DNA of 64,000 bases from Lentinula raphanica. Taxonomy: Eukaryota; Basidiomycota; Agaricomycetes; Agaricales; Omphalotaceae. The notes under the pieces are model-generated. The model had not been told where the DNA came from. It searched no databases and was given only the letters and a program-made list of their open reading frames with translations. Location of the stretch: positions 1,054,001-1,118,000 of the forward strand of contig JANVFP010000017.1 in NCBI GenBank assembly GCA_027919835.1. Direction: 5' to 3'. Of this stretch, positions 25,058-37,297 are shown in pieces. Both the position numbers and the translations under genes were made by a program. Every line of letters begins with the position of its first letter. Within the stretch, counting starts at the first letter, position 1.

Positions 25058-25988
25058 CTACGGGGACCTGAGGTGTATTTTGTTATGAATAAAAATAGGG
25101 GTCATCAAATCAAACGCATGGTTGATTTCATCCTCAGTCAGTAATTTTCTTTTTTCCCGCTCATCCGCTTTGAGCTTCTCCATCTCTTTCTTAAACATCT
25201 CCGTGTTCTCTACTCTCAGCATCTCCTTGACTCGGACATTCCACTGATCAATCTCCCCTTTCTCGATAAGACCTTTCTCCCAAAGAAGTTGCATGATGCT
25301 GTCGGGAACTTGGAACGGCCCTCGAATAGGCAACGAAGCTATGAGAGACTCTAGTTGTTTCAACCCGTCTTGCCACGTTGGGGGCGACTGGTTTGAAAGA
25401 CGGACCAATTTTTCCTTGTCAAGCGTAGCTATCGTCTCGTAGTAGTTATTCAAGGGCCTCGATTTGGCAGGTCGGTGCAGAGATTCCATATGAGAATACC
25501 GTTCCCTTATCCATGGCCAGTCCTCCCATGAGTCCACAAGCGCCGCATTACAGAGCATGGCTGCACTGAATCCGAATGATCCAGTGGAACCAAAGTAGAT
25601 TCTCCACTGGTCTGAGGGCAGAACGGGCTCGTCCTTGAGTTTGAGGTCTTCACTCCACCCATATCCGAGCTTTCGAGAGCGAATAAGATAAACTCCCACA
25701 GACGGACCAGCTGTGAACACGAGTGTCATTGGCGAATTCTGTTAGAATACATGGTTATTTCAACAACTCACTGGCACTGTCGGGCTCTATGGGTTGAATA
25801 TCCTGAGAAGTACCAGATTTCTGAACACGACTCTTGCCAGCACGATCATGACCATCACCGTGACGATAATCTTGGTCGCTGGCAGGGAAAGGTAGGGGGC
25901 TGCTCATGACATGGAGTATGAGCAAGCTGGAGGTGAGAAGGAGGAGAATGAGGAACCGCAATGGATACGGTCTGTCGTTGGATGCCAT
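25058..25988 (-). CDS. Unknown protein with N-terminal signal or anchor helix
   Basis: Two exons (25772-25988, 25058-25710) join to 289 residues. The intron is 61 nt with a good branch sequence (TCTAAC). An alternative reading that starts at 25729 is ruled out because the intron covers it. Residues 10-30 (LRFLILLLLTSSLLILHVMS) are a signal peptide or membrane anchor. The rest is soluble, helical and charged at the C-terminus (MLRVENTEMFKKEMEKLKAD). I recognise no domain. Confidence 0.7.
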
Positions 25989-26910
25989 GATTGTGATATT
26001 TTAGTATTCGAGTGAGAAATGAGAATTATATCCAAATGTATGGACGTTGTTGATCCCGAGATTTAACACTAGAGGGAAAGCCAACTTGTCAGTCAACCGG
26101 TCAAAGGTCATGGCTCAGTGCAGACAGCTCACAGATGAGTGGAAATCGGCTCGATTTTCAGTGGGGTGAAGTCCCTGAATTCGACCAACGTGTTGTATAC
26201 GCGCAAGAGGAGAAGGGTCGGAAATGTTCAAGTTGTCTGGTAGGCCAACAAATGGAAAACCAGCGAAGGCACTACGTGTTTTATTCGAATGGACGGTTTG
26301 TGTCTGAAAAAGTGATGCGGGACTGTCATGGTTTGGAAACTGCACGTATAAGGCAACTATATGTAACATACCTGCGAAAGATAGATCGACCGGCGAGTCT
26401 ATCTTCAAGTACCCAAGTTGACAGTTTTCAGCACGTCGTAGTTACTAGTAAAGAAATGTGCTGGGGTAGAGTTAGGGAGTTAAATCGACTCTTGGCCGGG
26501 GCCCACCTTTTGGGCAAAAATCCCTCCGGACGCCTTGATAAGGACTGATAGTGCTGTGTTCTGAATTGGCTCTTATTGGCTTCCCGGCGCTACAGCCTCC
26601 AACGGTGCATATGAGACGGAGGGTTTAACGAGGAAAGAAGCATATTGTCTGGCAAGCAAGGGTATTGTCGAAATGCAGAAAGAATGGAGCTGATAAGTAA
26701 CATTATATGATTGCGTACAATACTGAACCAACGACCCAGCAGTTTGGACGTTAAGGCCTAACCAAAAGAATTATGATATGATGGAAGTTGGAACTGTGAA
26801 AAGAGTGAAGATGATTAAAAACAGAGTCCAAATGTTTTGACAATCCGATTCGCCGTCCGACTACATTGTCCGTTCAACCTGATACACAAGAGGTCGGAAG
26901 AACTACGAGC
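25989..26910. other. Intergenic region, nothing found
   Basis: This 922-nt region lies between the start of one minus-strand gene and the end of the next. It has short ORFs on both strands but none with splice sites or family features. No tRNA or repeat was seen. Confidence 0.5.
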
Positions 26911-29442
26911 CTACGAGTGATGTCCACTCATACATATGATGCCCTTTGGACAGGTTGAAGTCGAGCTTGCCGTGGCTGTCGTCATGCTGCTGCTTGTAGT
27001 CGTAACGCTTGCAGTGGGCGTAGGGGATACCAGGAACTGGTCTGCCACAGATTGTATGTAGCTAGTCAAGGGGTTCATTATCATGAGACTGTGTCGATGG
27101 GCGGAGGAACTCACTCGATCTGTTCCTTTCGGAAATTATCCACAATCAGTTTTGTTGAGTTTGAAGACATGTACAGCGACTTTTTGAGGGCACCGTACTG
27201 TGTCCATAATGGCGCACCAACGGTGAGGGCAGCGAGGTTTGGGTTGAGGTGGGTGGCAAAAGAAAGCCTGTGTCAACGATATTATTATTAAGTCTTGATA
27301 CGGGTTTGTATTTTTGTAGAGTACATACCAATAAGCAACAGTCTGTTCGGCCAAAGCGAAATCGGGACTTGTGGAGGGAAGTTCCAGGAAGACGAAGAAG
27401 ACATCGCTGGCATGGAATACTAGTAACCAGTAGGCAAAGTGTTATTAGATCTTGCGATAGACGAAACAAACGGGACATACCTCCGGTCCACTCTGGGACA
27501 GATGGAAGAGTTTGAGCAAATTCGTAACACCAAGCAGTCATCCCTTTAGACTCAGCAACTCCCAACCAGTTCCTTCTTGGTGCATGGAAATGAATGTCTT
27601 GGAACGATAAATCAGGATGTAATTTGATTGAAATTAGAAAAACATGCCACTTACCTCCATACGTCGAAGCACCCCTCTTGAACTGTTCCCCAAAGAAGCT
27701 TACGTTTCCTGTTCCGTAGGGAGAGCCGAGAGCCTCTACGTCCGGATAAAGCCTCTCGAGCTGAGTCAACGTCGTTTGGTTCGTGATGAACGGCGCGTTG
27801 CGACCGACGTAGTCCAGACCCAGCCAAGTGATATAATCGTCTGTGGTGTTAAGGGCTTGGGGTTGGACGAATACGGTTCCTTCGTCTTGAACGTCGCCTA
27901 CGATGAATGGTTTGTTGGCACTGCAAAAAATGAAGGCTGAGTTTGAGACTCCTCTAGAAGATGTCTCACTTACATTTTCCCTTGAGCGGTCAAAACAGCA
28001 GGACTATCGGGAATGATCTCGCCATCGATAGCTGCGGCCCAGGGCTAATAGGGCAAACTCAATATCGTTGTGATGATTGCAGAAAAAGGGACTCACTCTG
28101 GCGCTATATGAATTCGGGTCACTCGCAATCGAGTTGGCTGCGTCGGCGAGAACGGATTCATCGACAGTTTGAAGGCAAGAGAATGTATCCGACGAGTTGT
28201 TGCAGCCTGCGAGGTTGACGAGGGCATCATACACAAATTGGCTGGCTGAAGCATCGAGGACCGGGACAGAGGTTGATACACCGGATTCGAGGATCTGGAT
28301 ACAGAGATTAGTCTGATAATTGCAAGATGAATCTCATAGAAAAGAACATACTGCAGCACGGAAGAGGTTGGTATCTTCGGTCAAGAAATGATATGCGATC
28401 GACATCCTGGATAGGGAATCGGGTGAGGGGAAAGTTCAACGACAGAAAAGACTGAGGCAGGACGTACGACCCAGACGATTGTCCAAAGACAGTCACTTTG
28501 TCTTTATCTCCTCCGAAATGCTCGATATAATTTTGAACCCATGTCATAGCATCCCTTTGGTCGTATAAGCCCAGATTGAGAGCGCCGTTGTCCTCTGCTT
28601 CTTTTCCGCCCCTAACAAACAAGTATTTTCAGTTCCCCATATACCCCAACGATGAAAAACCATCTCTCACAGGAAACCCCAAAGCGCAAGCCGGTAGTTG
28701 ATTATGACCTGCACAGTTGAGACGGATCAAACTTCGAAAGGCCTATGCACACAGCTTCTCGAAACATACGGTAATGACAGGAAGTTCCTGGACGAAACGA
28801 AAGAAGGTTTAGCACAGGATGATTCTCAAACCGTGTGGTATGCGATACATACCATTTTGGATGACGCAGCCACAATTCCGGTGCCCGGATAAGAGAATGA
28901 GGCACCTTGGATATATCCTCCACCATAGATCCAGAGCATTACCGGTAATTTTGAGGCGCTAGTGGTGTTGTGGGGTCTATAGATATCGAGGAATGTACAA
29001 TCTTCTCCAAAACCGTATTCTGCAAATACGAAATTGAGTAAAGGGTCATAAAAAACCTTGTTGGGCTTATCAAGACAAGCTCACCTCCGTAATTTGTTGT
29101 TGTGAGTGAGCTCTGTCGTGCACAAGGATTGATTTTGTTGATGAGGACCGTGATCGACACAGATGAACAGCTCAAACTCACCGAGCTAACTGTAACCTGC
29201 GGGCAAGCAACACCAGGTGCAGTCGCATTTACGACTGTAGCATTATCTCGATCATACGAAGGGGCGACAGTCCTCTTGAATCGCTCCGCCGTCCCATAAC
29301 TGATCCCACGGAATGTGTCCACACCCAAAGTCGAATTGTACGTTCCTACGAAAGAAGTTTTGTTGATGGTGACATTGACAAGGCTGACTTGAGCGTAGGC
29401 GGAACCGAGGGCCGACAAAGCGGCGAGTAACGGAAGGAACAT
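26911..29442 (-). CDS. Type-B carboxylesterase/lipase (alpha/beta hydrolase), secreted
   Basis: This is a multi-exon gene from ATG 29442 to the stop at 26911. The signal peptide is [18 protein letters not shown]. The oxyanion-hole region is [18 protein letters not shown]. The nucleophile elbow is [11 protein letters not shown], in which GQSSG replaces the more usual GESAG. The acidic residue is in [10 protein letters not shown] and the catalytic histidine in VFHASD. A Ser/Thr-rich C-terminal tail ([14 protein letters not shown]) ends CMSGHHS. The family hydrolyses carboxylic esters; substrates vary widely. Confidence 0.85.
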
Positions 29443-31311
29443 GACGCCTACAAACGAGGGACACTGGAGAAGATAAGTTTGTAGGGAGGGGGGAGGAAGT
29501 GAAAAAGGGTGAAAGGGAAACTAGCGTTGCCTGTTTTATAGCGCGTGTAGCACCCGGTGTCACCAGATGAGAGAGGAAAAAAAGTTCCGCCCACGTTCCA
29601 TGTCCGATAGTTGATTGTCCGACGGAAGGAAGTGCAATTGAGAACGACACGAAACACAAAACAGTCACATCAGTCACGAATGGGTGACTGACGTGATGCG
29701 GTCCGTGCTATCGCGTACGCGACTCGTGTTCCGACGACGGGAGCAAACGAGTCGGCGTACGAACGGGTGATCGACGGCGATGGGAACGACGGAAACCGAT
29801 CATTCGAGCTTGCACGAATGAATGTGTCGCGTCGCGTCAAGCGTGCAACTCTGAAGCAACTCTGAAGCAAGAGGTGGAAAAGCGAGACTGGTACATGTAG
29901 TAGAATAGAAGTTTGAATAGAGAACATAGTACAGTATTATGCAAAGTTAGTGGAACAATCAAAGCTGGAAACTCACAAACTGAGATGGATCGGTAGTGTT
30001 CGAGCCATTTAAGGTGAGTAGAGAAAAGGAGATGACAGTACAGAAAGAGTTGGGAGCTTGTATCAGAGTCTAACCTAGTCTAACACGCTTTTGAACGCTT
30101 TTGATTCATTACGGTACATGATTATGTGACTTTTATGTCATTGTAAACGTATGTCGGCAACCCTCATTTCCAAGGATTCGTCTTGCTGTCAGCCATGAAT
30201 CGTGTTTCGTAGCCCATACACAACGACCCAGCAAGATCTCCCTGCCAAAAAAAACACGAAGTTTTGCTCCCAGGTAGGAAAGACGATTCAAATGAAGCGC
30301 TGGCAGGGAAGCGCTCACTCACGCCCTCCAGGTCTCCCTCAACTCCCTCTGCATCGCGTACTTTTCTCTTCCCGACGGCTTCATGTCCACTCTTGCCACT
30401 ACACCGCACACCATACATATCTCAGCTTGGCCAGGCAGGAACATTTATGCACTCCTTCAAGTTGTCGTACTCGGAAGCACTGGTAATCTCCAGGTAAGTA
30501 CATCCACAGTTCCCAATACTATTTGTGTTCTAAATGATCCCTTCGACTAGCGTCAATAATCCCTCAGCCTTCTACTCGCTTCTCTCGGCTTTCTCATACA
30601 CCCAACTCAACATATTCATTACTCTCGACTCTCTTATGCACCCAACTCAACCGACTCCGAGCTGTTCATAACTCTCTTATACGTCCAACTCATCCGACTC
30701 GTTATCTTAGCTCTCTTATACACAACTCAACTGACTCGTTCACTTGGCTGAGAGCTCTCTTATACGCCCAACTCAACCACATACTATATCCGTCCTCTTG
30801 CCCGGTGGGCTCCTAAGGTTGCGTCTCGACTCTGGCAATCTTCCTCCTTCTGGTTCTATAATACGACTCTCGACTCTCGTGCTAGGGTCAGGTGGCAACC
30901 TTATGACAACCTTCCTCCTTCTGGTTCTACTCCTCCGAGTCCCTCAGCTCCCTACTCCCTCTCAACTCTCGTGCTAGGGTCAGGTGGCAACCTTATGACA
31001 ACCTTCCTCCTTCTGGTTCTACTCATCCGAGTCCCTCAGCTCCCTCCTCATCTAAATCTCCTTCATCACACTGTGCTATGTTGGCGTATGTCTCCCTTTT
31101 TCCTCCTGTCTACACCCAGCTCACAAATTCCTGCTCTGCAGCCAAACCAAACAAATTCCCACATTCAACACTACAGCCCCCGAACGGCAAGCGAGAATTG
31201 GAGCCTATGTTACACCTGCGGCAGTGAGCAGTACTCGAGCGTATTGAAGGACTGATTCCGATATAAGTATACATAATACATTGATTTCAAGTTCATTAAC
31301 GTGCGCCCAAA
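29443..31311. repeat. Gene-free region with minisatellite-like repeats (about 30580-31060)
   Basis: From about 30590 to 30790, imperfect copies of CTCTCTTATACACCCAACTC recur every 45-60 nt. From 30871 a unit beginning ACTCTCGTGCTAGGGTCAGG is repeated once with a 92-bp period (copies near 30879 and 30971). ORFs here are only translations of these repeats. The left part should hold the esterase promoter. Confidence 0.6.
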
Positions 31312-33238
31312 TTATTCACTTTCTGTGAGCTCTATAACAGAGTCTTCACTGTCGCTATCGGTGAGCTCGATGACTGGATTCTGTTTTGAGCTACCTGTTG
31401 GAGATGTATAAGTGAGCATGAGAAGAATAATATATAGAGAGACGGACCTGCAAGAGCTGAATGAATCGGCGCCGTTTTCGATACAACTTCAGGATCTATA
31501 ACCTGTATCAAATAACAGAGTATGTAATGAAGCATATGAGACGTCACCGGTACCATTTGAAGCCTTCCGATGAATTGTACCAGGCTGTTTCATGGCCCAT
31601 GCAAGGATGACAACCGAGACATTGAATCTCCTGCTGTGTTTCTTCACCTTGGAGTCTGTATGACAATGCCCTGCAAGACCGCAGAGAAAATCGGTGCTGA
31701 ACTTGACGGAGACCATGTCATGAACATCTTTCCCAATGAGGGTCAGTTTCTTGTGATTCAGTATTGCGGTTGAATACGTAGGAATGAATTCAGTCCCCTT
31801 GCTATCAAGACGGACGTTGCTTTGAAGCGGCTCCAGCTGAGGTACAAAAAACTCCGAAGTTTCGGGTTTGTATGCAGCTAACTCCTACACCATGCAGACA
31901 ATGAATGTGGTATAAGCAGTTGAGATGATTTATGGTACATACTGAGCAAAGCATCCGAGTGATGACAGCAGGCCAGAGATCCGTATGAAATTTCTTGATG
32001 GTAAGCTCGGAATTCCAACCAAACTGCTCCCGACAAAATCTTGTTAACCCTATGATATCCGGCAGGGTTGAGGCGAACTGATGAACAAAGGAAGGATTTA
32101 TCGGCGGCATTACAAAAGCCTCAATGTCGCTCAAGATGCCGAGAGAAGGGAACTTTGCGTCGCGAAGAATTTGGGCTCTGGTGAAACTAATCGAGCCGAG
32201 CTTACCACGGGAATCGGATTCGAGTTCCAAAACCATGTCGTTGTTCAGTTTTTGGAAAGCAACCGAAAGCAGTGATGGCGCAGTTGAAAAACGATTATAA
32301 GCTTCGAGAAGTTCATCGCCGAACCCACACTGCGCGAGGGAGAATGCAGTCTTCGAGCCAATACCATTGACACCTTGACTAACATCGCTGGGCAGGAGAA
32401 GGGCAATCAGCAGAAACCCTCCACGTGAGATTCCTGTAGAGCACTGAATAGCATCTGAGCGGTAAACATCGACGCTAAGGGCCTTGCTATGCGAGGCGCT
32501 GAGTACTGTTAGTATGCTATACATTAGCTCATAAGTAGATCGATGCTCACTGAGATGGGTAACGCAGAATACACTCAGCTCCGAAAGGAAAGACATCACT
32601 ATCCTTCGTTAGGACACTGTCAATTATTCCGTTCTTGTTCAAATTGGCCAATTCTGCTTCAGCATCACCCGTTGCCTGTAAGTTGAAAACGTCTCAATAT
32701 AAAAAACCCCAAACAAGAAACCGCAATTTACCGTCCGTGAAGAATATCCGAACAATTCAATCAATGTTTTTGCATGCTTGTAGTAGTCGGGTTCCCGGTG
32801 GATCACCTTCTTACCACGTTTGTATTCTGGACGTCCTGGGCCATCGAACAAAAACAAGCAGTCTACTCCTGCCTCTGAAAGCTGGCACAAGAATTGCTGT
32901 AGCTGAGTAAGAGTTGTATCTGACGTGTGTAGTTGGCGTTTCCGTTTCTGCATGCCCCTATCAGCTGCATGGAATGTACTAAGTATAATGCTGTATTGAA
33001 ACAGCAATTCAGACTTTTTTACATCGATACAGATAGTTTTACAGCACTAACCTAGCATCAACTCCAATTCGAAGTGCACGAGGAGCCTGCGGGGCTTTGA
33101 TAAACCCATGCTCTATATTGAAATCCTTGAGTTGATATGCAGAGGCTGAGCTTTGTAGAAGCTAAAAAATCTAGTTGAGATGATTACAGATGAAAGAAAA
33201 GGCTCATGACATACAGGCCAGAGACCCTCAATCCCCAT
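31312..33238 (-). CDS. XPG/GEN1-type structure-specific nuclease with C-terminal SUMO-interaction-like motifs
   Basis: The multi-exon gene starts at 33238 with MGIEGLWP, the XPG family N-terminus. Active-site features follow in order: LRIGVDAR (first Asp), CLFLFDGPGRPEYKRGK (second Asp), TGDAEAELA (two Glu), VLTKDSDVMSF (two Asp) and LLLPSDVSQGVNGIGSKTA (last Asp and helix-hairpin-helix). The block GSKTAFSLAQCGFGDELLEA is close to GEN1/Yen1-type Holliday-jun​ction resolvases. The last residues, VIELTDSDSEDSVIELTESE, hold two copies of a hydrophobic-plus-acidic motif typical of SUMO binding. It lies head-to-head with the dioxygenase gene. It could be a cellular resolvase or a paralogue carried by mobile DNA. 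Confidence 0.8.
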
Positions 33239-33686
33239 GTCGCAAGGAAATATCGAGGTCGAGGTTTAGTTCGGAGATGGGCAAGGGATAGGGGCTAGTG
33301 CGGCTCAAGTCATGTGCTGCGGTTTTTGCCATGCCGAGGTCTCAGTCTGTTGATCCTCTAGCTCTGCTTTTCTCAACCCACCACCACCCACCGCAATTCT
33401 TTGTTTCAGCTCTTAGGCAGCAATATTGAGTGTCTACTTATAGGTACGCCTTGTTTCTACAGTTATCACCTAGGATATCATCATAGCCTTCCTTTCTGCT
33501 TGCTGTACACAAGCCAACGCCCAGCCCCTCATCTAGGCAAGGCTTGGTACGTGTCTACAGCTTGCGGATTGGTGGTGCTGTGTCTGTACTCTCCTTCTTC
33601 ATCTTCTTAACTCGAGAATCGCGGAACTCCACGTAATTTCACGCGTTTCTTTTCCCTCTTCACAGCCGACGCCAGTGTTTCCTCAA

Positions 33687-35348
33687 ATGCATTTTGAATG
33701 CAGTCAAATTCGGATTCCTTCGTTCGACCTCGCGAAAGCTCTAGAAGAGGATTACCGCGCGCGTTTAGAAGTCGAGGAATCCGGCGGAACATTCGAGGAC
33801 GGAGAATTCGAGTTTGAGAGCAGCGCCTCGGAGTCAGAATGTGAAAGGCCAACCAATACGACGACGGCCACAAACCATGGCCCTCATGAACCCTCTGGGC
33901 CTTCTGCAGCACCACAGGCTCTTGAAACCTTAGAGCAGGACAGGCTCGCTTCCCAGACAGGGCTCGAAGCTCACCTACGCCGCAAGAAGAAGGCTCGCAA
34001 GCTCACGGAGAGGTCTCGCGCCAAACGCGTCGCGGCAGCTGTCAAACGCGCTTCGGAGTACGAGCTCAAGCCGCATGTGGTCAGCCTGGCTCAGGGGGCT
34101 GAACGTATGGCCTTGAAGGACTTGGACCTGCGAAATCTTCCCATCTCAAGCACGGGATGGACTGCAAATCCTCGACACAAGCTTCCTCCTGGGTTGCAAC
34201 GAATGTGGAAGGACCTTCAAACGCTGACCGCGAACCACCACCTAAAGTTATTGGACTGGGATGGAAAGTGCGTCGCCGATCCGTTCCTTTTCTGAAGCCT
34301 GCTTATCCCTTGTCTAGAAGCTCCGCTGTTCTCTTGGATAAACATGATCGAATCGTCACCGTTCTCGGCGGAATTCCACCTGGCTCAGCTGGTCAAGATT
34401 GGCAAAACCTCGTTTCAGATGCTGCTGAGGCAATGAGGCAATGTCGAACGCTGAGTAGTTTCTCAAAGATTCAGCTTCATGGCCGTCGCGGTGATTTTGC
34501 CAGCCGGACCGTCGGTTTTGGCTATGGAAATGGCCGCTCGAAACCTCAAAACTTCAAGGTGACGGGGAAGGCCAACCAAGCTGCCACAACGGAACTACTG
34601 GCGCAGAGGTCTATTCGACGCATCGCCGGCTTTCAGAGCTGTGAGTCTTCATGTAGCGGATCCTGTTTCTTCAAGTGACTAACCTCAGCCCTCGTTAGCT
34701 TTGTTCAACGTCTTCAACCACAAGAACTATCGCGAGCACATGCAGACTAATTCAGAGTTGCTGCGCCTCCAGCCAGAACTCCAGCTCAACTTTCCGCGCT
34801 CACCCTTTGCCGCTCTAACCTTCAACCTAGGCCCACAGTCTTGGTCTCCGCCTCATATGGATGCTGACAACTTGGCTTCGAGCTGGTGTGCCGACACCAA
34901 CGTTGGTTCTTTTGACCCCGACGAAGGCGGTCAACTCATTCTTTGGGACTTTGGGGTTGTTATTCGATTTCCTCCCGGCGCTACCATTCTTTTCCCTTCA
35001 GCCCTTGTCACTCACTCAACCATGCCAGTAAAACCACATGAAAGCCGTTATGCAGTCATTCAATACTCTTCGGGCGGACTTTTTCGTTGGCGATCGAACG
35101 GCTTCCAATCAGATAAAGACTTTCTCCAAAACTCCTCCCCTGAGCAAGTTCATGCATGGCACACGAAGCGGGCGTCTCGATGGAAGACCGCGCTGCAGAA
35201 ATTCACCTACTGGGATGACCTAGTTAGAGGTGATTGGAGAGGTGTGGTAAGAACAGAGGCAGGGCTCGATGAGCTCAGTGATCTTTCTGAGCTCGAGGAT
35301 GCTGAGAGCTTGAAACCACCTGTTAGAAAACGTACCCGCCATCAATAA
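33687..35348 (+). CDS. 2OG-Fe(II) dioxygenase-like protein (resembles basidiomycete TET/JBP-type proteins)
   Basis: Exons 33687-34267, 34318-34640 and 34699-35348 encode 517 residues. The N-terminal third is charged and basic (LRRKKKARKLTERSRAKRVA). The catalytic part has H-x-D in SWSPPHMDADNLASSWC. A distal His lies in ALVTHSTMPV, and an Arg that could bind 2-oxoglutarate lies in HESRYAVIQY. GGQLILWDFGVVIRFPPGA forms the barrel strands between them. Basidiomycetes carry large families of such proteins, some linked to DNA transposons and to 5-methylcytosine oxidation. That function is an inference here. Confidence 0.65.
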
Positions 35349-35492
35349 TCCACGGGCAGTATGTAGTAGAGAATTTCATTTCGTTTTGTAACTCATGCTC
35401 GCTTCGCTGTGAACACATGTAGATGTGATAAGCCAAGTACTAATTTATAGGAGGTATGTCTTGAAATTCTCTTTCTTCCCCTCTATTCTGCT

Positions 35493-37234
35493 ATGGCTCC
35501 CCATTTTTTGGAAGACAACGCTTATGCAGGTGTCCTCAATTCTATCAAGGAAGATACTGCCAATCGGGCAGCAGAGCTTCTAGATGACTTAGAGGAGATC
35601 CAGGACCATGTTGGTCTGGACACTAATAGCGAAGACAAGACTAGCAGTGAAAACCATGAAGATATTGAAGATATTGACATGGTTGACATGACTGAGCTGT
35701 CGGACAGTATAAAGGAGGTATCGAAAGGAGTATCAGAGAAAACTGCTCGCGAATATGCACGGTAGGTGGCTCCTTATCTCTCTCTCTTCCTCCACTTATC
35801 CTCCGTCTATCCAGACTCATGCAGCAGTGCGAAACCTTTGTTCGCGAGCGCAAACTAATACCCAATGGTCGTTCGTTCTTTACCAATGAACCTCATCCCC
35901 GGTCTGCTCAATGCCTTGCAGCATGGATCATGGACGTGTAAGTACTGTTCACTCCCGATAAATTTTGAGTTCTCTCTTAGCGAAACTTAGATGCGATGAA
36001 ATAAATCTCGATAACACACCAAAGGATTCCTCAATTACACGATCAACCTTCACACATGCGCAAAAGATGAGAGCTGCAGCTACCTTTGGATTTGGCCGCG
36101 TACATGGCTTGGGAATGCAAGTCTGGCACCAAAGCGAGATCACAGGGAACTGGGTTGGAAATCCATCTGTCTCAGAAACTCTGTCCTGCTATATGTTGAG
36201 CCTTCGTCGCCGCAAGGTTTGTGGTTCTTTTGCTTGTCATTCAGCATTTTTGAGATTGATATGTTCACAGACTCAAAAGGGGGAGACGGCAACAAGTGCA
36301 AGGGCAATCAGCTCTGTAAGTGCAAAGTAATATCATATAGACAAAGTAAGAATATCGGAATAACATCCTTTCAAGGACCTACTCAAAAGGCTTTATGATT
36401 TCAACACACAGCCCGAGCTACAGGAGCAATACAGCTATGGACCGACTCCACGAAATGGCTTTAAAAATCCAACAGATTGGGCTGGCCCTCGCGCTCGGCT
36501 CCTCTTAAACTTGGGCTATGCTATAGCATTCTGCGGTCTGCTTCGAGTTGATGAGTTACTGAAGATACAGATACACGATATCCACCCAGAGCAGATTGAT
36601 GGACGTACGAAGCTCACTCTCCATCTTCCTATGAGGAAAACCAGCCAATTCGGTGGTATGTAGTGTCGATCAGTTTCAATCACTCTATTTGCTGATACAT
36701 CAGTGGTTCTTAGACATCAAACCATTCGTATTCTGGGAGATGCCTCTAAATTATCGACATATATGTGTTGTTCGAGCATTTGCAGATTGGATTGCCGTTG
36801 CAGAAATACAAAGTGGATTCCTTTTTCGCAGACTTCGAGCTAATGATCGAATCGCAGCAAAGAATGAACCAATGGTGAGGGCTAAGATTCTACTATCCAA
36901 GGCTAGATCACTCAGTTATTACTCATAGACCTCAGAGAAATTCCTCGAGTTGTTTCGAAACAACCTTGTCGACATCTCAGTAGATCATGCACCATATGGT
37001 ACACATTCGTTTAGACGGGGAGGGTGCCAGTGGTTATCTGTAGAGAGGCGCTGGCCTTTGCGACAGATTTGTGAGTGGGGGGGTTGGAGCCAGGAGTTCA
37101 CTCACCTCACTATTGTCAAGTATCTTATCTCGTGGAATGACAACCCCACTGTCAACCGCGATGATTTTTTCAACATGAATCGTCCACCTACTGTAGCTTG
37201 TCCTACTTGTAATCGGACCTGCCATTGTGCTTGA
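35493..37234 (+). CDS. Crypton-like tyrosine recombinase
   Basis: Seven exons (35493-35761, 35815-35937, 35991-36216, 36271-36315, 36376-36655, 36714-36874, 36929-37234) encode 469 residues. An acidic N-terminal region is followed by a core-binding helical domain (KTAREYAR, LAAWIMDV). The catalytic domain has the first Arg in FCGLLRVDELLKI and the H-x-x-R box in YGTHSFRRGGCQW. A Trp-rich box (ICEWGGWSQEF) and a candidate nucleophile Tyr in IVKYLISW follow. The tail ends in a Cys/His cluster (ACPTCNRTCHCA). Eukaryotic tyrosine recombinases of this kind belong to Crypton transposons or domesticated relatives. No terminal repeats were identified around it. Confidence 0.78.
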
Positions 37235-37297
37235 ACAAAACAAATATTATTTGTGATACTCTATAAAGAACTATATGTAGGTACTCCTAAGAATTAA

